7,547 bases of DNA from contig JAJZPY010000098.1 in the NCBI GenBank assembly GCA_021811005.1, positions 1-7,547 on the forward strand, given 5' to 3'. The position numbers and the translations under genes were made by a program. Positions 6,273 to 7,547 of the stretch are shown here, in pieces; the first letter of the stretch is position 1, and each line of letters opens with the position of its first letter. This DNA is from Pseudomonadota bacterium. Its GTDB lineage: Bacteria > Pseudomonadota > Gammaproteobacteria > Burkholderiales > Ferrovaceae. The notes below the pieces were generated by a model that was not told where the DNA came from, made no database searches, and was given only the letters and a program-made list of their open reading frames with translations.

Positions 6273-6296
6273 CCTACCCCAGAAACAGGGGGTAGG
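6273..6296. terminator. Inverted repeat at the convergent gene junction
   Basis: CCTACCCC (6273-6280) and GGGGTAGG (6289-6296) form a perfect 8-base stem around an 8-base loop. It starts one base after the dehydrogenase stop and covers the last codons and stop of ilvA. No T run follows on either strand, so it may act as a weak bidirectional terminator or only as an end-protecting hairpin. Confidence 0.35.
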
Positions 6297-7547
6297 CCGG
6301 ATTGGCCGTTTCGTCCACCCAAGGGTATCCCAAGTTGTCCAGAAAACGGCGAAAGGTTTTGGCGTCGGCCGGCGGAACCTGAAACCCCACCAGCACCCGC
6401 CCGTAGTCGGCCCCATGGTTGCGGTAGTGGAACAGGCTGATGTTCCAGCCGGCACTCATGCTGTTGAGAAACTGGGTCAATGCCCCGGGCCGCTCGGGAA
6501 ACTCGAAGCGGTAAATCATTTCGTGCCGGGCCTGGGGCGCCCGCCCTCCCACGAGGTGGCGGATATGCAGCTTGGCCATTTCGTTGTTGCTCAAATCGAG
6601 CGTCTTGATGCCATGGCGCTTGAGCGATTTCAAAAGGGTCCCTGCCTCTCCCGCATGAGCCACTGAAATGCCCACGAAGACATGGGCTTCGCGCTCATCG
6701 GCATAGCGGTAGTTAAACTCGGTGATGGACCGGTTTCCCAGCAGTTCGCAGAAGCGGCGGAAACTGCCGGGCTGTTCCGGAATGGTTGCGGCAAACACCA
6801 CTTCGCGCTTCTCGCCCAGTTCGGCCCGTTCCGCAATGAAACGCAACCGGTCGAAATTCATGTTGGCGCCGCAGGCAATCGCCACCAGGTTCCTGTCCCG
6901 CAGGCGATCCCGTGCGGCCACCTGTTTCATGCCCGCAATGGCCAGGGCGCCGGCCGGCTCGAGGATGGCCCGGGTGTCGTCGAAAACGTCTTTCACGGCG
7001 GCGCAGATCGCATCGGTATCGACCGTGACGATTTCATCCACCAGCGTTTTGCACAGGCGGAAAGTTTCCACGCCCACCTGCCGGACCGCCACGCCATCGG
7101 CAAAAAGCCCAACCTGGTCCAGTTTCACGCGCCGTCCGGCTTCCAGCGAGCGCCTCATGGCATCGGAATCCTGAGGCTGCACCCCGATGATGCGAATTTC
7201 CGGGCGCAGTCGCTTCACGTAGGCGGCAACACCCGATATCAGTCCCCCGCCGCCAATCGCCACAAAAATTGCCTCGATCGGTTGGGTATGCTGGCGCAGG
7301 ATTTCCATGGCGATGGTTCCCTGGCCGGCAATGACGTCCGGGTCGTCGTAGGGATGGACGAACGTGTAGCCATGACGTTCGGCCAGCAGCTGGGCATGTT
7401 CCTGGGCTTCGGAATAGGAAACCCCTTCCAGCACCACGCGGGCGCCGCGCGCCCGCACCGCATCCACCTTGATGGAAGGCGTGGTGACGGGCATCACGAT
7501 CAACGCCTTGACCCCCATCCGCTGCGCGGCCAGGGCCACACCCTGGG
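6274..7547 (-). CDS. ilvA: Biosynthetic threonine deaminase (threonine ammonia-lyase), N-terminus beyond the window
   Basis: PLP enzyme converting L-threonine to 2-oxobutanoate and ammonia, the first step of isoleucine synthesis. About 424 codons are visible, starting in the QGVALAA segment that normally follows GNHA. The family is about 500-515 residues, so roughly 80-90 residues, including the PLP-binding lysine, lie right of the window. Visible landmarks are VMPVTTPSIKVDAVRARGA, the PLP-phosphate glycine loop AIGGGGLISG, EPAGALAIAG and ACGANMNFDRL near the end of the catalytic domain. Two ACT-like regulatory domains follow, starting near REVVFAATIPEQPGSFRRF and HEMIYRFEFPERPGALTQF. Two such domains mark the biosynthetic form inhibited by isoleucine, as opposed to the shorter catabolic TdcB. 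The gene ends with PLFLG and stops one base from the dehydrogenase stop on the other strand. Confidence 0.95.
   Translation of the reverse strand, partial: QGVALAAQRMGVKALIVMPVTTPSIKVDAVRARGARVVLEGVSYSEAQEHAQLLAERHGYTFVHPYDDPDVIAGQGTIAMEILRQHTQPIEAIFVAIGGGGLISGVAAYVKRLRPEIRIIGVQPQDSDAMRRSLEAGRRVKLDQVGLFADGVAVRQVGVETFRLCKTLVDEIVTVDTDAICAAVKDVFDDTRAILEPAGALAIAGMKQVAARDRLRDRNLVAIACGANMNFDRLRFIAERAELGEKREVVFAATIPEQPGSFRRFCELLGNRSITEFNYRYADEREAHVFVGISVAHAGEAGTLLKSLKRHGIKTLDLSNNEMAKLHIRHLVGGRAPQARHEMIYRFEFPERPGALTQFLNSMSAGWNISLFHYRNHGADYGRVLVGFQVPPADAKTFRRFLDNLGYPWVDETANPAYPLFLG

Overview
The window comes from a GC-rich Gram-negative bacterium. The encoded outer-membrane receptor and ExbB-ExbD-TonB proteins show this. 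Protein style (a two-ACT-domain threonine deaminase and a Sad/GabD1-type semialdehyde dehydrogenase) fits a proteobacterium, perhaps a betaproteobacterium, but the exact taxon cannot be fixed from sequence alone. Coding is dense: there are seven genes and only two intergenic stretches of about 150-160 bases, at 1530-1678 and 4732-4892. I saw no RNA genes, insertion sequences or CRISPR arrays.

Region 1 (1-4731, all minus strand) looks like one functional module. In transcription order it has exbB, exbD and tonB, then a secreted metallophosphoesterase with the complete purple-acid-phosphatase motif set, then after a 149-base gap a TonB-dependent outer-membrane receptor. Both intergenic regions carry sequences resembling PhoB-binding Pho boxes (7-base repeats at 11-base phasing), each placed 10 bases before a plausible -10 element. 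I infer a phosphate-starvation module: a phosphatase-like enzyme releases phosphate from, or trims, a phosphorylated compound that is taken up by a dedicated receptor powered by its own TonB complex. The substrate is unknown.

The receptor is abnormal at its 3' end. After about 459 receptor-like residues the frame continues without a stop into a charged, coiled-coil stretch typical of sensor kinases (LEDLVAEKTKEL) and leaves the window open. This is either a gene fusion or rearrangement, or a chimeric assembly join.

Region 2 (4893-7547) is ordinary metabolism. A complete NAD(P)-dependent succinate-semialdehyde dehydrogenase lies on the plus strand, divergent from exbB. It converges, with a single base between stop codons, on the C-terminal part of a biosynthetic threonine deaminase (ilvA) that runs in from the right edge on the minus strand. 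A short inverted repeat covers that junction.
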